Below the pieces are notes generated by a model that was not told the origin of the DNA, did not search any database, and saw only the letters and a program-made list of their open reading frames with translations. 59,756 nt of DNA from Mycolicibacterium hodleri (GTDB lineage: Bacteria > Actinomycetota > Actinomycetes > Mycobacteriales > Mycobacteriaceae), in assembly GCF_025822245.1 (NCBI RefSeq), contig NZ_JACKTL010000051.1, positions 1-59,756 of the forward strand. The letters are read 5' to 3'. The position numbers and the translations under genes were made by a program. Below are positions 1-8,558 of the stretch, one piece after another (position 1 is the stretch's first letter; every line of letters begins with the position of its first letter).

Positions 1-1790
1 GACAACGTCTCCGTCCCCGGCCGAGTCGGGTCCGGAATGTAGTACACGCTTTGGGTGACCGACGTCGACGAGCCTGGAAACGGCGGGCTGCTCACGCCCG
101 TGGGCACGGGCACCAGGCCCGCGGCATCGGCGTACAACCCGCCATGCACGGGCGTTGCGATGTAGCCGCTTGTCAGGTCACCTTCGGGCTCGGCGTAGGT
201 CAGCGTCACCTTCACCGCGCCGTTGGCCGCACCGGTCTCCTCGGTCACCACCGACAGCGTCGGCGCGTCGTTGACCGGGTTCACCGTCATGGTCACCGTG
301 CCCAGCGCGGACGCGTTGGCGGCGCCGGTTCCGTCCTCGACCGTGTACGCAAATGTGTCGGTGCCGTTGAAGTTTCCCTTCGGTGTGTAGGTGAAGGTGC
401 CGTCGGCCTTGATCGACACGGACCCGCCTGCGCTGGTGGCTTTGGTCACCGGCACCGTATGCAGCGCGTTGCCGTCGGAATCGGAGTCGTTGCCGAGCAC
501 CGACCCACTGAAGGCAGTGTCCTCGTCGGTGGTGAACGAATCGTTCCCCGCCGCTGGCGCGTGGTTGACCGGAGTCGTGCTTGGGGCCACCGTGACGTCC
601 ACGCGGGCGGCGGCGGTGTGGGTCTGGCCAAGGGCGTGAACGTGCGAGGCCCCGGTGGCGTCGGTGGCGGTGACGAAGAAGTAGTCCTCTCCGACGTATC
701 CGGCGGTGGGCGTGTACGTGTAGGTGCCGCTGGCCTGATCCACGGTGACGGTGCCGTGGGCGGGAGCACCCGTCCCGGTGCTGGGCACGGTGTAGGCGAG
801 GACGTCGCCGTCGGCGTCACTGCCCCCGAAGGTTCCGTGCACCTGGTCGTCGTCGAGGTCCTGGCTGGTCTGCCGTGGCGCCAGGACCGGGGTCGAGTTG
901 GCGAACGATTCGTTGAACTGGCGACGGACGAAGGCCAACACACCCCACAAGACGGGGTTGTCGGCGGGTGCACCCGGGCCGATGAGCGGAGCCAATGCCG
1001 CCGATATCAGATTCAGCGCGGTGGAGATGATCGTGCCTGGCAATGCCAGCACGGCGTCCGCGAGGGTGGGCTGCGGTGCCGTCGGAACCGGTAGCACGGG
1101 TACGGCCAACGCGCTGATGGTGTTGTCCTGCAATGCGTTCGACTCTGGAGCATTGATAGTCGCCAGTCGGGCGGCAAAGACGGGCGGTGCCTCGTGACCG
1201 GCGGGAGTCGACGCTGCGAACGTCGGGCTCCCCGTGGCGACGGCGGTACCGTTCGTGGCGATGGCGCCGTCGTGGTCTTGCGCACCAACGGGCACGGCAG
1301 GTGCCGACGGTGTGGACGTCGGCGGGACCGGCGCCGGAGTGGCGACCACCGTCGTCGGACTCGCGACGGTCGGGTCGGGATTGGCGGCCTCGGGCGCGGT
1401 GGTGGCGGTGCTTGGCGGAAGCGGAGGTGGGCTGTCCTCCGTGGTGGCCTCGCCGATGCTGCCGGTGTTGCTTGAGCTGCCAAACGTCACCGTTGGTCCG
1501 GATGGGCCGCCCCCCACCGTCGTCGTGGTCGACCCCTGCTGGGTGGTCGTGGTGGTCGCGGTACCGGTGTCGGTGATGCCGTCCTGTGCCGCGCCGGGGG
1601 TGCTGGTGTCGGAGCTGCCGGTGTCGGCGTTCGGCCCGGCCGGGTTCGCTCCGTCTTGCGGTGGGTTGTCGTTGCTCGAGGCGCCCGTGTCGTCAGCCCA
1701 GGCGATGCCCGGCGCGGTGACGACCGCCGTGCCAATGCCTAGGGCCACGGCCAGGGCGCCGACTCGACCGACATACTTTGCACAACCCAC
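1..1790 (-). CDS. Secreted Ig-like/VCBS repeat protein, C-terminus beyond the window
   Basis: This minus-strand frame is open from a GTG at 1790 to the window edge, so at least 596 residues are present and the C-terminus is missing. The GTG is preceded by a GGGGGAG ribosome-binding site about six bases upstream. The product begins with a signal peptide (hydrophobic GALAVALGIGTAVV, cleavage near AWA-DD). A Ser/Thr/Pro-rich linker follows to about residue 200. A short conserved segment (NPVLWGVLAFVRRQFNESF) leads into tandem Ig-like or cadherin-like repeats carrying the motifs DADGD and GTYTYTP or GTFTYTP. These folds are adhesion-type or structural surface modules in related proteins. No catalytic domain is visible. 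The role is unknown, and surface or exported location is inferred from the signal peptide. Confidence 0.85.
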   Translation of the reverse strand, partial: MGCAKYVGRVGALAVALGIGTAVVTAPGIAWADDTGASSNDNPPQDGANPAGPNADTGSSDTSTPGAAQDGITDTGTATTTTTQQGSTTTTVGGGPSGPTVTFGSSSNTGSIGEATTEDSPPPLPPSTATTAPEAANPDPTVASPTTVVATPAPVPPTSTPSAPAVPVGAQDHDGAIATNGTAVATGSPTFAASTPAGHEAPPVFAARLATINAPESNALQDNTISALAVPVLPVPTAPQPTLADAVLALPGTIISTALNLISAALAPLIGPGAPADNPVLWGVLAFVRRQFNESFANSTPVLAPRQTSQDLDDDQVHGTFGGSDADGDVLAYTVPSTGTGAPAHGTVTVDQASGTYTYTPTAGYVGEDYFFVTATDATGASHVHALGQTHTAAARVDVTVAPSTTPVNHAPAAGNDSFTTDEDTAFSGSVLGNDSDSDGNALHTVPVTKATSAGGSVSIKADGTFTYTPKGNFNGTDTFAYTVEDGTGAANASALGTVTMTVNPVNDAPTLSVVTEETGAANGAVKVTLTYAEPEGDLTSGYIATPVHGGLYADAAGLVPVPTGVSSPPFPGSSTSVTQSVYYIPDPTRPGTETL

Positions 1791-1940
1791 GAAGACTCCC
1801 CCCAGAGACTGCGGCCGGCACCTTTGCCAGCGCTCACAGCAAAAGTGAAGCTAATCGCCAGCGGCCCTGGGGGAAACGGGGAAAACCCTACGCGCTCGGG
1901 GTGAGAACCCGAGATTGGTGGGGACCGGCGCAAACGCAAG
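1791..1940. other. Leader/intergenic region upstream of the Ig-like gene
   Basis: This 150-bp stretch holds the 5' leader of the minus-strand Ig-like gene and the gap to the left tRNA-derived repeat. A 6-bp stem with a 7-base loop (CTCGGG/CCCGAG) lies at 1895-1913. I see no confident promoter and no known riboswitch fold. Confidence 0.4.
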
Positions 1941-2003
1941 AACCGCCCTTACCTGCGTGAACAGGAGGGCGGTTCGTGGCGGTGGCGGAGGGATTTGAAC
2001 CCT
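1941..2003. repeat. Left 63-bp direct repeat (candidate att site)
   Basis: This 63-bp block matches 8314-8376 at 59 of 63 positions in the same orientation. It covers a terminator-like hairpin (AACCGCCC pairing with GGGCGGTT) and the 3' end of a tRNA-Ser gene read on the minus strand, including an encoded CCA. Past 2003 the two copies diverge at once. A direct repeat of a tRNA 3' end is the usual footprint of tyrosine-integrase insertion at a tRNA gene. Confidence 0.75.
1977..2003 (-). pseudogene. tRNA-Ser 3' fragment
   Basis: Only the last 27 bases of a tRNA-Ser are present: part of the T arm, the 3' acceptor strand CGCCACC, discriminator G and CCA. The D arm, anticodon arm and variable arm are missing. 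It is the duplicated end left by an insertion into the intact tRNA-Ser(CGA) at 8350-8440. Confidence 0.8.
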
Positions 2004-2373
2004 ATTCGTCGCTGCTGCGTGTGGGCTGAAAACGGTGCTGAACGGCGAGTTTAGATCACTGGAGATTCGAACAGATGACCACTAATCAGGGGCATGTGTG
2101 GGCAAAATGTGGGCACGACGTTCGCCCACCTTCCGAAGTTGGGCTTCGACGCCTGGTGTTGAATGAAACGCTGTTCGTCTGCAATGCCCCGTATTCCTGG
2201 CCCTCCTGACCCGTGCGCTGGAGGCAGAGGATCCGCGCCGGGTTGCGTCCAGCAGAGTGGTGTACGAGTCGGACCTGATCAGCGGTACCGGCGTGTCGTA
2301 GCCGACTGATTGAAGGTCATCGCGTGCTTCTTCGAGGGACCGTCCAAAGTCACTCGAGCAAAGGAACCACGCG
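2004..2373. other. Non-coding island end with short direct repeats
   Basis: No convincing gene is seen here. TGTGGGCA occurs twice in direct orientation (2096-2103 and 2108-2115) and a third time near the other island end (8271-8278). A hairpin with stems GTGGGC/GCCCAC lies at 2109-2129. Weak minus-strand reading frames cross the region but resemble no family I know. The last 70 bases before 2374 probably belong to the left end of the IS element, but I could not find terminal inverted repeats. Confidence 0.4.
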
Positions 2374-3618
2374 ATGACCGCTGCCCAGAATATCGACCTG
2401 CCCACCGTGCTGGCCGAACGACTCACCACCACCCACCCCGACGTCCTGCGAGAGCTGCTCGCCACGTTCATCCACACTTTGATGGGCGCCGAGGCCGACG
2501 CCCTGTGCGGCGCCGGTTATGGCGAACGTTCGACGCAGCGCACCAATTCCCGCAACGGCTACCGGCACCGCGAATTCGACACCCGCGCAGGTACATTGGA
2601 TCTCGCGATCCCGAAGCTACGGCAAGGTTCGTACTTCCCGGACTGGCTGCTGGAACGCCGCAAACGCGCCGAGCGGGCGCTGACGACTGTGGTCGCGACC
2701 TGTTACCTGCTCGGGGTGTCCACCCGGCGGATGGACAAGCTCGTCGACACGTTGGGCATCACCAGCCTGTCGAAGTCTCAGGTCAGCGTGATGGCCAAGG
2801 AACTCGACACCGCCGTGGGGGCGTTCCGCACCCGCCCGTTGGACGCCGGCCCCTACACGTTCGTGGCCGCCGACGCCCTGGTGCTCAAAGTCCGCGAAGG
2901 CGGGCGGGTGGTCAACGTGCACGCCCTGATCGCTGTCGGGGTCAACGCCGAGGGCTACCGGGAGATTCTGGGTATCGACGTCAGCACCGCCGAGGACGGC
3001 GCCGGCTGGTTGACGTTCTGGCGGTCGTTGACCGCCCGCGGCCTGTCCGGGGTGAAGCTGGTGACCTCCGATGCGCATGCCGGCCTGGTGGCCGCGATCG
3101 GTGCCACCCTGCCCGGAGCGACGTGGCAGCGGTGCAGCACCCACTACACGACCAACCTGATGGCGGTGACCCCGAAGTCGTCGTGGCCGTGGGTGCGCAC
3201 GCTGCTGCATTCGGTGTTCGATCAACCCGACACCGAATCCGTTGCCGCGCAATATGATCGGATCATCGACGCGCTGGCCGACAAACTGCCCAAGGTGGCC
3301 GACCACCTCGAGGCAGCCCGGCCGGATCTGCTGGCGTTCACCGCGTTCCCCAAGCAGATCTGGCGCCAAATCTGGTCGAACAACCCCCAGGAGCGGCTCA
3401 ACAAGGAGATCCGCCGGCGCACCGACGTCGTGGGCATCTTCCCCGACCGCGACGCCCTGATCCGCCTCGTCGGCGCCGTGCTGGCCGAACAGCACGACGA
3501 ATGGGCCGAATCGCGATTCGCTACCTCGGATCTCCCAGTTTCAGCGAACCTGGGGCGGGGTGTTTACAAAATATTTGCATTCGTGTCTATAGTTTGCCGT
3601 GCAAGCCCCGGTACGTGA
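2374..3618 (+). CDS. IS256-family (Mutator-type) transposase, 3' end broken
   Basis: The product is a DDE transposase of the IS256 family, which moves its IS by copy-paste through a circular intermediate. The N-terminal part with NSRNGYRHRE, the first catalytic Asp (VAADALVLKV, D167), the second (VTSDAHAG, D233) and the catalytic Glu (NNPQERLNKEIRRRT, E340) are all present. The normal family ending after DEWAE is GRRYLGL plus about 20 residues. Here the frame reads SRFATSDL, while RYLG appears in another frame at about 3522, which fits a +2 shift. The similarity then stops completely, so the right end of the IS is lost. The element is probably inactive. It lies inside the tRNA-Ser-bounded segment. 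Confidence 0.85.
   Translation: MTAAQNIDLPTVLAERLTTTHPDVLRELLATFIHTLMGAEADALCGAGYGERSTQRTNSRNGYRHREFDTRAGTLDLAIPKLRQGSYFPDWLLERRKRAERALTTVVATCYLLGVSTRRMDKLVDTLGITSLSKSQVSVMAKELDTAVGAFRTRPLDAGPYTFVAADALVLKVREGGRVVNVHALIAVGVNAEGYREILGIDVSTAEDGAGWLTFWRSLTARGLSGVKLVTSDAHAGLVAAIGATLPGATWQRCSTHYTTNLMAVTPKSSWPWVRTLLHSVFDQPDTESVAAQYDRIIDALADKLPKVADHLEAARPDLLAFTAFPKQIWRQIWSNNPQERLNKEIRRRTDVVGIFPDRDALIRLVGAVLAEQHDEWAESRFATSDLPVSANLGRGVYKIFAFVSIVCRASPGT
3563..3593 (+). promoter_or_regulatory. Possible promoter for the Ig-like gene at 3717
   Basis: An AT-rich patch in otherwise GC-rich DNA contains TTTACA (3563-3568) and TATAGT (3588-3593) with a 19-bp spacer. The spacer is longer than the optimum, so this is only a candidate. 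It sits just after the broken end of the transposase, which suggests the downstream gene came with, or acquired, its own promoter at this junction. Confidence 0.3.
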
Positions 3619-3716
3619 TCACCGATCCCAGTGACGACAGTCAAGATCAGCGCTGACGCACCCTATTCGAAGCAAATCCGGGTAAGCGCGCGCGTCGGGG
3701 AAGCGGGATTGCTGTC

Positions 3717-6700
3717 ATGAGTGCTCATCGGGTGAAGAATCGTGCCAAGGCAAAGGCTCGAGCAGCCAAGTCGGGTCGCGGCCGCCATCGCGTCCCGTCG
3801 ACCTACGAGGTGCCGACGTGGGTGAGGACCTCGGCGGTGACCGTGGGTTTGGGGGCGGCGTTGATCAGCGGTTCGGGTGTGGCCCACGCCGACACCGACG
3901 CCGCGTCGGGGTCTCCCTCGTCGGCGAGTAGTAGCTCCAGCACCGACACCGGCACCGGCACCGCCAAGACCGCCACCGAGGGCACGGCGGCAACCCGTAC
4001 GACGTCCTCGCCCGCCGCGGGGGCCAGCTCGACCACGACGACCTCACCGTCGTCGACGATTTCAGCGACCACGGTGGGCGGCAGTTCCGGGTCGACCACG
4101 ACCACTTCCGCGGGCGCATCCAGCTCTGAATCGACCGGGTCGACGAAGCCGATCACCTCCTCGAGTTCCTCGGCGGCCAGTTCCGGTTCGGAGTCGACCA
4201 CACCGGCGTTATCGGCGTCACCGTCGTCGACCACGTCGTCGGCTGGTTCCAGCGCGGAGTCGACCGCGCCCGCCTCGTCGGATCCGGTTGCGCCCACCAC
4301 GGCGGGTCCGACGACCCCGGCTACCGAGCCCACCGGGACTGCGCCGACGGTGCCAGCCTCCGAGCCCACCGGGCCGGCGTCGACGCTTACCCCGACCACG
4401 CCGGCTTCCCCCGCCACCACCGCGGGGGCAACCGCTCCCACGCCGGCCCCGGCGACGGGTGCGGCGACACCGGCGGCGTCCTCGGCGCCGGCCAACCCGC
4501 TGCTGAAGGCCGCGGTGTCCAAGACCGCAGGGTCATCCACTGCTTCGTCGAGCGCCGCGAACGCCGTGGCGTCGGGAGTCGCACCGGTGGCATCGACGGC
4601 CAGGTCGACCGCCCTCACCCCGGCAGCCCTGTCGGTGACACCGGTGGCGCCGGTGTCTCAGGCGGTGGTGACGCCGTTCACCGCGATCGTCGGCGTGGTG
4701 TTGTCGATCTTCGGGCTCAACGCCGGAAACGCGTTGAGCTCCCCGTCGGCTCCAGTCACCCCGCCGAACCCGTTGGCCGATTTGGTGGTCGCGGTGTTCC
4801 GCCGCATCCAAGCGGTGTTCACCCCCTACGCCGCTGACCGCGTTCAACAGAGCGTGGATCCGGTGACCGGGGTGGTGACCGGGTCGGTGGCGTTCACCAG
4901 CCCGCTGTTCCTGCCCCAGACCTACACCGTCACCACAGCGCCGACCTCGGGCACCGTCACCGTCAACGCCAACGGCACCTACACCTACACCCCGAGCGCG
5001 GCCGCCCGTCAGGGCACGGTGAGCAGCGACGGGTTCACGGTGACCGCGTCGAACTTCTTCTCCTCCGCCTCCAGCACGGTGTCGGTGCCTATCTCGCGGA
5101 CCAATCAGGCTCCCGTCGCGGGGGCCACCTACGTCACCAACCCGGGGGAGAACGGGGTGGTCCTGGGTCAGGTCAGTGCGACCGACCCCAACGGGGACCC
5201 GATCACCTACACCACGGCGGCGACCTCGACGTTGGGCGGCACCGTCGTGGCGCTCAACGACACCGGCGGGTTCGTCTACACCCCGACCGCCCAGGCCCGC
5301 CACGACGCCGCCGCGACCGGCGCGCCGGCGTCGGCGTTGTCGGATTCGTTCACCATCACCGCTTCTGACGGCCGCGGCGGGGTGACACCGATCGTGGTGT
5401 CGGTGCCGGTGTCCCCTGCCGACGCCGCCCCGGTGCCCGGTACCACCACGGTCAACCCGGCCGGGACCAATGGTGTGGTGACCGGCACGGTGTCGGTGAT
5501 TGACGCCGACGGCGACCACCTCACCTACACCGGGCCCACCGGCACGACCGCCAACGGTGGGACCGTGACGACCACTGCGACAGGGGGTTTCACCTACACC
5601 CCGAGTGCGGCCGCGCAGCACGCCGCCGCCGGTGGTGGGCCGAGCACCGACGGCTTCACCGTGACCGCCGATGACGGCCACGGCGGCTCGGTCGCGGTCC
5701 CGGTCAGCGTCACCATCGTCCCGACCAACACCTCGCCCACCGCCACCTACACCGCCGGCGCCCCCGGCACCACGGGGGTCGTCACCGGGGCCATCACCGC
5801 GACCGACGCCGACGGTGATCCGTTGACCTACACCGGACCCACCACCACGACCACCCACGGTGGCACCGTCGTGGTCACCTCGACCGGCGCCTTCACCTAC
5901 ACCCCGAGCGCTGCCGCCAGGGCCGCGGCCGCGGTGGGCGGGCCGACGACCGACACCTTCGCAGTCACCGTCGCCGACGGGCACGGCGCCACGACCACGG
6001 TGAACGTCGTAGCCAGCATCAGCCCCCCCGCCAGTCTCCGTCTCCCCTACATGGGATTCGGCGGCGACCTCATCCTCCAGAGCGACGGCACAAGTACTGT
6101 CTATGAGCTTCCTGACGGCGTCACCGGCGGTACGACCGCGTTGGGCGGAACCGTCACCGCCGTCGTCGCAGCGAACGTGAACGGCGTTTTGGAGTACACC
6201 CCTAGCGCGCAGGCCCGCGCCAACGCCGACGCGGGCGGGCCACTGGTGGACGTCTACCAATCCATCATCGTCGACCCGACGGGCACCCCCATCGGCTTCG
6301 TCGAGGTCGGGTTCCCGATCGTCCCGGCCTCACAGCAACCCGTCCTGCTGGAGCTGTTCACGAACGTCGGGCCACTCTGGACGGATAATCAAGGCGGCCT
6401 CGTCTCCCAAGCCTATATAGCTTTGAGCATCAACGACCCGTACTACGGTTATATAAAGGTCCACACCGCGCTAGGTGGATCGATTTGTCAACAACCGGAC
6501 CCCTTCTTCTTCACCTACCGCAGCCCTGCCGGCAGCACCACCATCGTCGACAACGCCGTCGCGGGTGGACCGCTCCTCGATACTGGCGTCATCAACGTGT
6601 ACGCCAGTGGCGATATACCGCCCGACCCACTTGTCTTTCAATTGGGTGTCGGGATACCGATTAGCCTTCCCGCCGGCGTCACGGTATACGCGGACGTGCC

Positions 6701-6737
6701 AATACCACCACCGGCGGCAGTCACTAACCAGACATGA
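3717..6737 (+). CDS. Large secreted Ig-like/VCBS tandem-repeat protein
   Basis: A 1006-residue protein with an unusually long basic N-region (about 38 residues) before a hydrophobic core and an AHA-DT cleavage site, so it is probably exported. Residues about 60-300 are Ser/Thr/Pro-rich. A conserved segment (PLADLVVAVFRRIQAVF) precedes four tandem repeats of about 100 residues. Each has D-x-D/N-G-D near the start, a central GxFTYTPSAAAR strand and an ending like D-x-FxVTxADGHGG, typical of VCBS/cadherin-like domains. The last 230 residues differ from the repeats and are coded by less GC-rich DNA. It lies inside the tRNA-bounded island. Adhesion or a structural envelope role is only a guess. 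Confidence 0.85.
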   Translation: MSAHRVKNRAKAKARAAKSGRGRHRVPSTYEVPTWVRTSAVTVGLGAALISGSGVAHADTDAASGSPSSASSSSSTDTGTGTAKTATEGTAATRTTSSPAAGASSTTTTSPSSTISATTVGGSSGSTTTTSAGASSSESTGSTKPITSSSSSAASSGSESTTPALSASPSSTTSSAGSSAESTAPASSDPVAPTTAGPTTPATEPTGTAPTVPASEPTGPASTLTPTTPASPATTAGATAPTPAPATGAATPAASSAPANPLLKAAVSKTAGSSTASSSAANAVASGVAPVASTARSTALTPAALSVTPVAPVSQAVVTPFTAIVGVVLSIFGLNAGNALSSPSAPVTPPNPLADLVVAVFRRIQAVFTPYAADRVQQSVDPVTGVVTGSVAFTSPLFLPQTYTVTTAPTSGTVTVNANGTYTYTPSAAARQGTVSSDGFTVTASNFFSSASSTVSVPISRTNQAPVAGATYVTNPGENGVVLGQVSATDPNGDPITYTTAATSTLGGTVVALNDTGGFVYTPTAQARHDAAATGAPASALSDSFTITASDGRGGVTPIVVSVPVSPADAAPVPGTTTVNPAGTNGVVTGTVSVIDADGDHLTYTGPTGTTANGGTVTTTATGGFTYTPSAAAQHAAAGGGPSTDGFTVTADDGHGGSVAVPVSVTIVPTNTSPTATYTAGAPGTTGVVTGAITATDADGDPLTYTGPTTTTTHGGTVVVTSTGAFTYTPSAAARAAAAVGGPTTDTFAVTVADGHGATTTVNVVASISPPASLRLPYMGFGGDLILQSDGTSTVYELPDGVTGGTTALGGTVTAVVAANVNGVLEYTPSAQARANADAGGPLVDVYQSIIVDPTGTPIGFVEVGFPIVPASQQPVLLELFTNVGPLWTDNQGGLVSQAYIALSINDPYYGYIKVHTALGGSICQQPDPFFFTYRSPAGSTTIVDNAVAGGPLLDTGVINVYASGDIPPDPLVFQLGVGIPISLPAGVTVYADVPIPPPAAVTNQT

Positions 6738-6983
6738 GCGTCGTCGGCAGCGAGTCGCTCGTACCCTCGGCGCGCCGGGCACCATCTCGTTTCTAGAAAT
6801 TCGAGACAGGAGTTCTACTTCGGCAATCCGTTCGGATCGGACCAGGTCGCAGCGTCTCGAATCCTGTCTCGCACATGCGGTCTTACGTTTCGTCTGGTGC
6901 TCGCAGTGAGATGGTGGTGGGGAAAATCCGATCCATCGACGCCCGGTCAGTACTCAGCGCAATCCGCCTGAAACTTGTCACGA
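6738..6983. other. Intergenic region between convergent genes
   Basis: This 246-bp gap lies between the Ig-like gene and the convergent beta-propeller pseudogene. A perfect 10-bp inverted repeat (CGAGACAGGA at 6802-6811, TCCTGTCTCG at 6862-6871) is separated by 50 bases. That is too widely spaced for a simple terminator. No small gene is convincing. Confidence 0.4.
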
Positions 6984-8248
6984 TCAACTCCAGGGCCAGC
7001 GAGCATGAAGGACGTTGTCGACGCCGTGATCGAATCCAGTTTCGAGTGTGTGTGCTCCGTCGATGATTCCCTGCACTGCCGGGTCGACGACCGCGTTGAT
7101 CGCGATCTGCGGAACACCGACAGTGTGGCCTATCGTGTTGCCAATTGCGCCGACCACGGCGCTAGTGGCACCGCCTGCGGCGTCGAAGGGATGGGTGATC
7201 AGGTATTGCACGAACTCGCTTGGTGACAATGGTGGGCCGCTCGTGGTGAACGACTTGGCGGCTTGAGCGGACAAGTCGAGGAAGATGCCCAGACCTCTGA
7301 CGAGGAATATGGGGTTGGTTTCCAAGGCTCCTGCGCCCAATTGCACTGTGTCGTATAGCGCGTCGCCGAATCTGCCCTGGGCCAGGTCGTCGAAGATCAC
7401 GCTGACGTGCAGTGCGGAGCCAATGACGCCTACCTTAAAGTCATCGAAGATCGTTCCGATCGAGTCGATCCATAGATGCATCGCGTCGTTGCCGCCGGCT
7501 GAGCCGGTCCCGCCGGTCGACGTTCCGCCACCGGTGGTTCCCCCACCTGAACTTCCCCCACCTGAGGTACCGCCTGTGCCCGTTCCGGCGCTGGCAGCGG
7601 GAAACTTGGTGGTGTCGAAGACGTAGACCGTGCCCCCGCCGCCATTGTCCATCAGGGTTTGAGCTGCGTAGAGGAAATGGCCGTCCGGGCTCAGGGCGTA
7701 GTTGGGATACTCCAGCAGGGGGCTCGACGTCTGGTTGGTGAGGGAGAGTGTGCCTGCGTCGAATACATTCACGTATTCGGTGCCCGTGGAGTCCATTGAC
7801 TCGGCGTAGACCTTGCTGCCGTCGGGGCTGATCGCCACGCCGTCGCCGCCATAGCCGAGGAGAACGACACCTTTCGTCGTCAAGGTGCCGTGTCGATGAC
7901 CGCCAGAGTCGCGTTCGGGCCTGTTCCGAGTGCATTTCTCGACACGACATACATGCTCTTGCCGTCGGGGCTCAACACCGCCGACGTCACTGGCATCGCC
8001 ACGGTGGTGGTGCGGTTCGTTGCGGTGTCGACAGCGGTGATAGTCCGGTTGGTCGTGTCGGTGACATACACGGTCTTGCCGTCGGGGCTCACCACAAGCC
8101 CTCCCGTGTGGGTGGGTGTCAGCGGCACCGTATTCGTGACCGTGTTCGTCGTAGCGCCGTCATCAACTGAGGTCGGGTCGCCGAACGTACCGTCAGTGGG
8201 TGGCGAGGCACCGCCGCGCGCTCGGACTCGCTGGTCGATCAGGGGCGG
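6984..8248 (-). pseudogene. YVTN/YncE-type beta-propeller protein, frameshifted and 5'-truncated
   Basis: Two adjoining minus-strand frames encode one protein. The upstream frame (8248 down to 7880) has beta-propeller repeats GGLVVSPDGKTVYVTDT and SAVLSPDGKSMYVVSRN and runs into a stop after AVIDTAP. The next frame resumes with LTTKGVVLLGYGGDG and more blades (VAISPDGSKVYAES, YALSPDGHFLYAAQ). A single lost base near 7884 explains this. A Gly/Ser/Thr linker and a helical C-terminal region follow. Upstream the frame is open only to a stop at 8249-8251 and has no signal peptide or ATG, so the 5' end is also missing, close to the right island boundary. The function is lost or reduced. Confidence 0.75.
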
Positions 8249-8265
8249 CTACGACAGATTGTGGT

Positions 8266-8278
8266 CAAAATGTGGGCA
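8266..8278. repeat. Short direct repeat matching the opposite island end
   Basis: The 13-mer CAAAATGTGGGCA here is identical and in the same orientation at 2103-2115. Its core TGTGGGCA occurs a third time at 2096-2103. These copies lie inside the island, 100 bp or less from each 63-bp repeat. That is where integrase arm-binding sites remain after insertion. The assignment is an inference. Confidence 0.45.
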
Positions 8279-8308
8279 GGGAACGACTCATCACATCCCC
8301 TGACTATC

Positions 8309-8347
8309 CAAAAAACCGCCCTGACCTGCGTGAGCAGGGGGGCGGTT
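8309..8347 (-). terminator. Rho-independent terminator of tRNA-Ser(CGA)
   Basis: On the minus strand just after the tRNA, stems AACCGCCC (8347-8340) and GGGCGGTT (8321-8314) pair. An inner CCTGC/GCAGG hairpin with a GTGA loop stacks between them. A run of T residues follows at 8314-8309. This is a strong intrinsic terminator and is part of the duplicated 63-bp block. The left copy lacks the clean T run. Confidence 0.75.
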
Positions 8348-8376
8348 CATGGCGGTGGCGGAGGGATTTGAACCCT
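8314..8376. repeat. Right 63-bp direct repeat (candidate att site)
   Basis: This is the partner of 1941-2003, with 59 of 63 identical bases and no gaps. It spans the tRNA-Ser(CGA) terminator and the 3' part of the intact tRNA. The intact tRNA beside this copy and the fragment at the other end fit an insertion that entered from the 3' side of the tRNA and restored it. Confidence 0.75.
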
Positions 8377-8440
8377 CGGACGGGGGTTACCCGTCACACG
8401 CTTTCGAGGCGTGCTCCTTAGGCCGCTCGGACACGCCACC
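8350..8440 (-). tRNA. tRNA-Ser (anticodon CGA)
   Basis: Read on the minus strand, acceptor strands GGTGGCG (from 8440) and CGCCACC pair, followed by discriminator G and an encoded CCA. The anticodon stem CACGC/GCGTG encloses a loop with CGA. A long variable arm and the T arm GAGGGTTCAAATCCCTC mark it as a class II serine tRNA reading UCG codons. It is the insertion target of the island to its left. Confidence 0.95.
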
Positions 8441-8558
8441 GTGGGGCAGCTTACCGGGAAGGCGGCGCGGCCCCTAATCGCCGCCGACCGTGGGCCGCAT
8501 GGCGAATTTCGGGCCGCCTTTCGCCATGAGACCCACACTCGGCGCGCCCGCCAAACGC

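Noticed and set aside
1895..1913. Hairpin upstream of the first Ig-like gene considered as a riboswitch or terminator
   Set aside because: There is a single short stem with no conserved riboswitch core and no T run.
2082..2477. Minus-strand frame considered as an integrase remnant
   Set aside because: The tail resembles the ends of some integrases only loosely, and no catalytic Arg-His-Arg-Tyr residues are present.
5000..6000. Repeated DNA considered as a CRISPR-like or satellite array
   Set aside because: The repeats are about 300 bp, in frame, and encode VCBS/Ig-like domains.
4533..6260. 575-codon open frame antisense to the Ig-like repeat gene
   Set aside because: It mirrors the codon periodicity of the repeat gene, is Arg/Gly-rich, and has no domain or ribosome-binding site.
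6802..6871. 10-bp inverted repeat considered as a terminator
   Set aside because: The arms are 50 bases apart, and no U-rich tail follows either arm.
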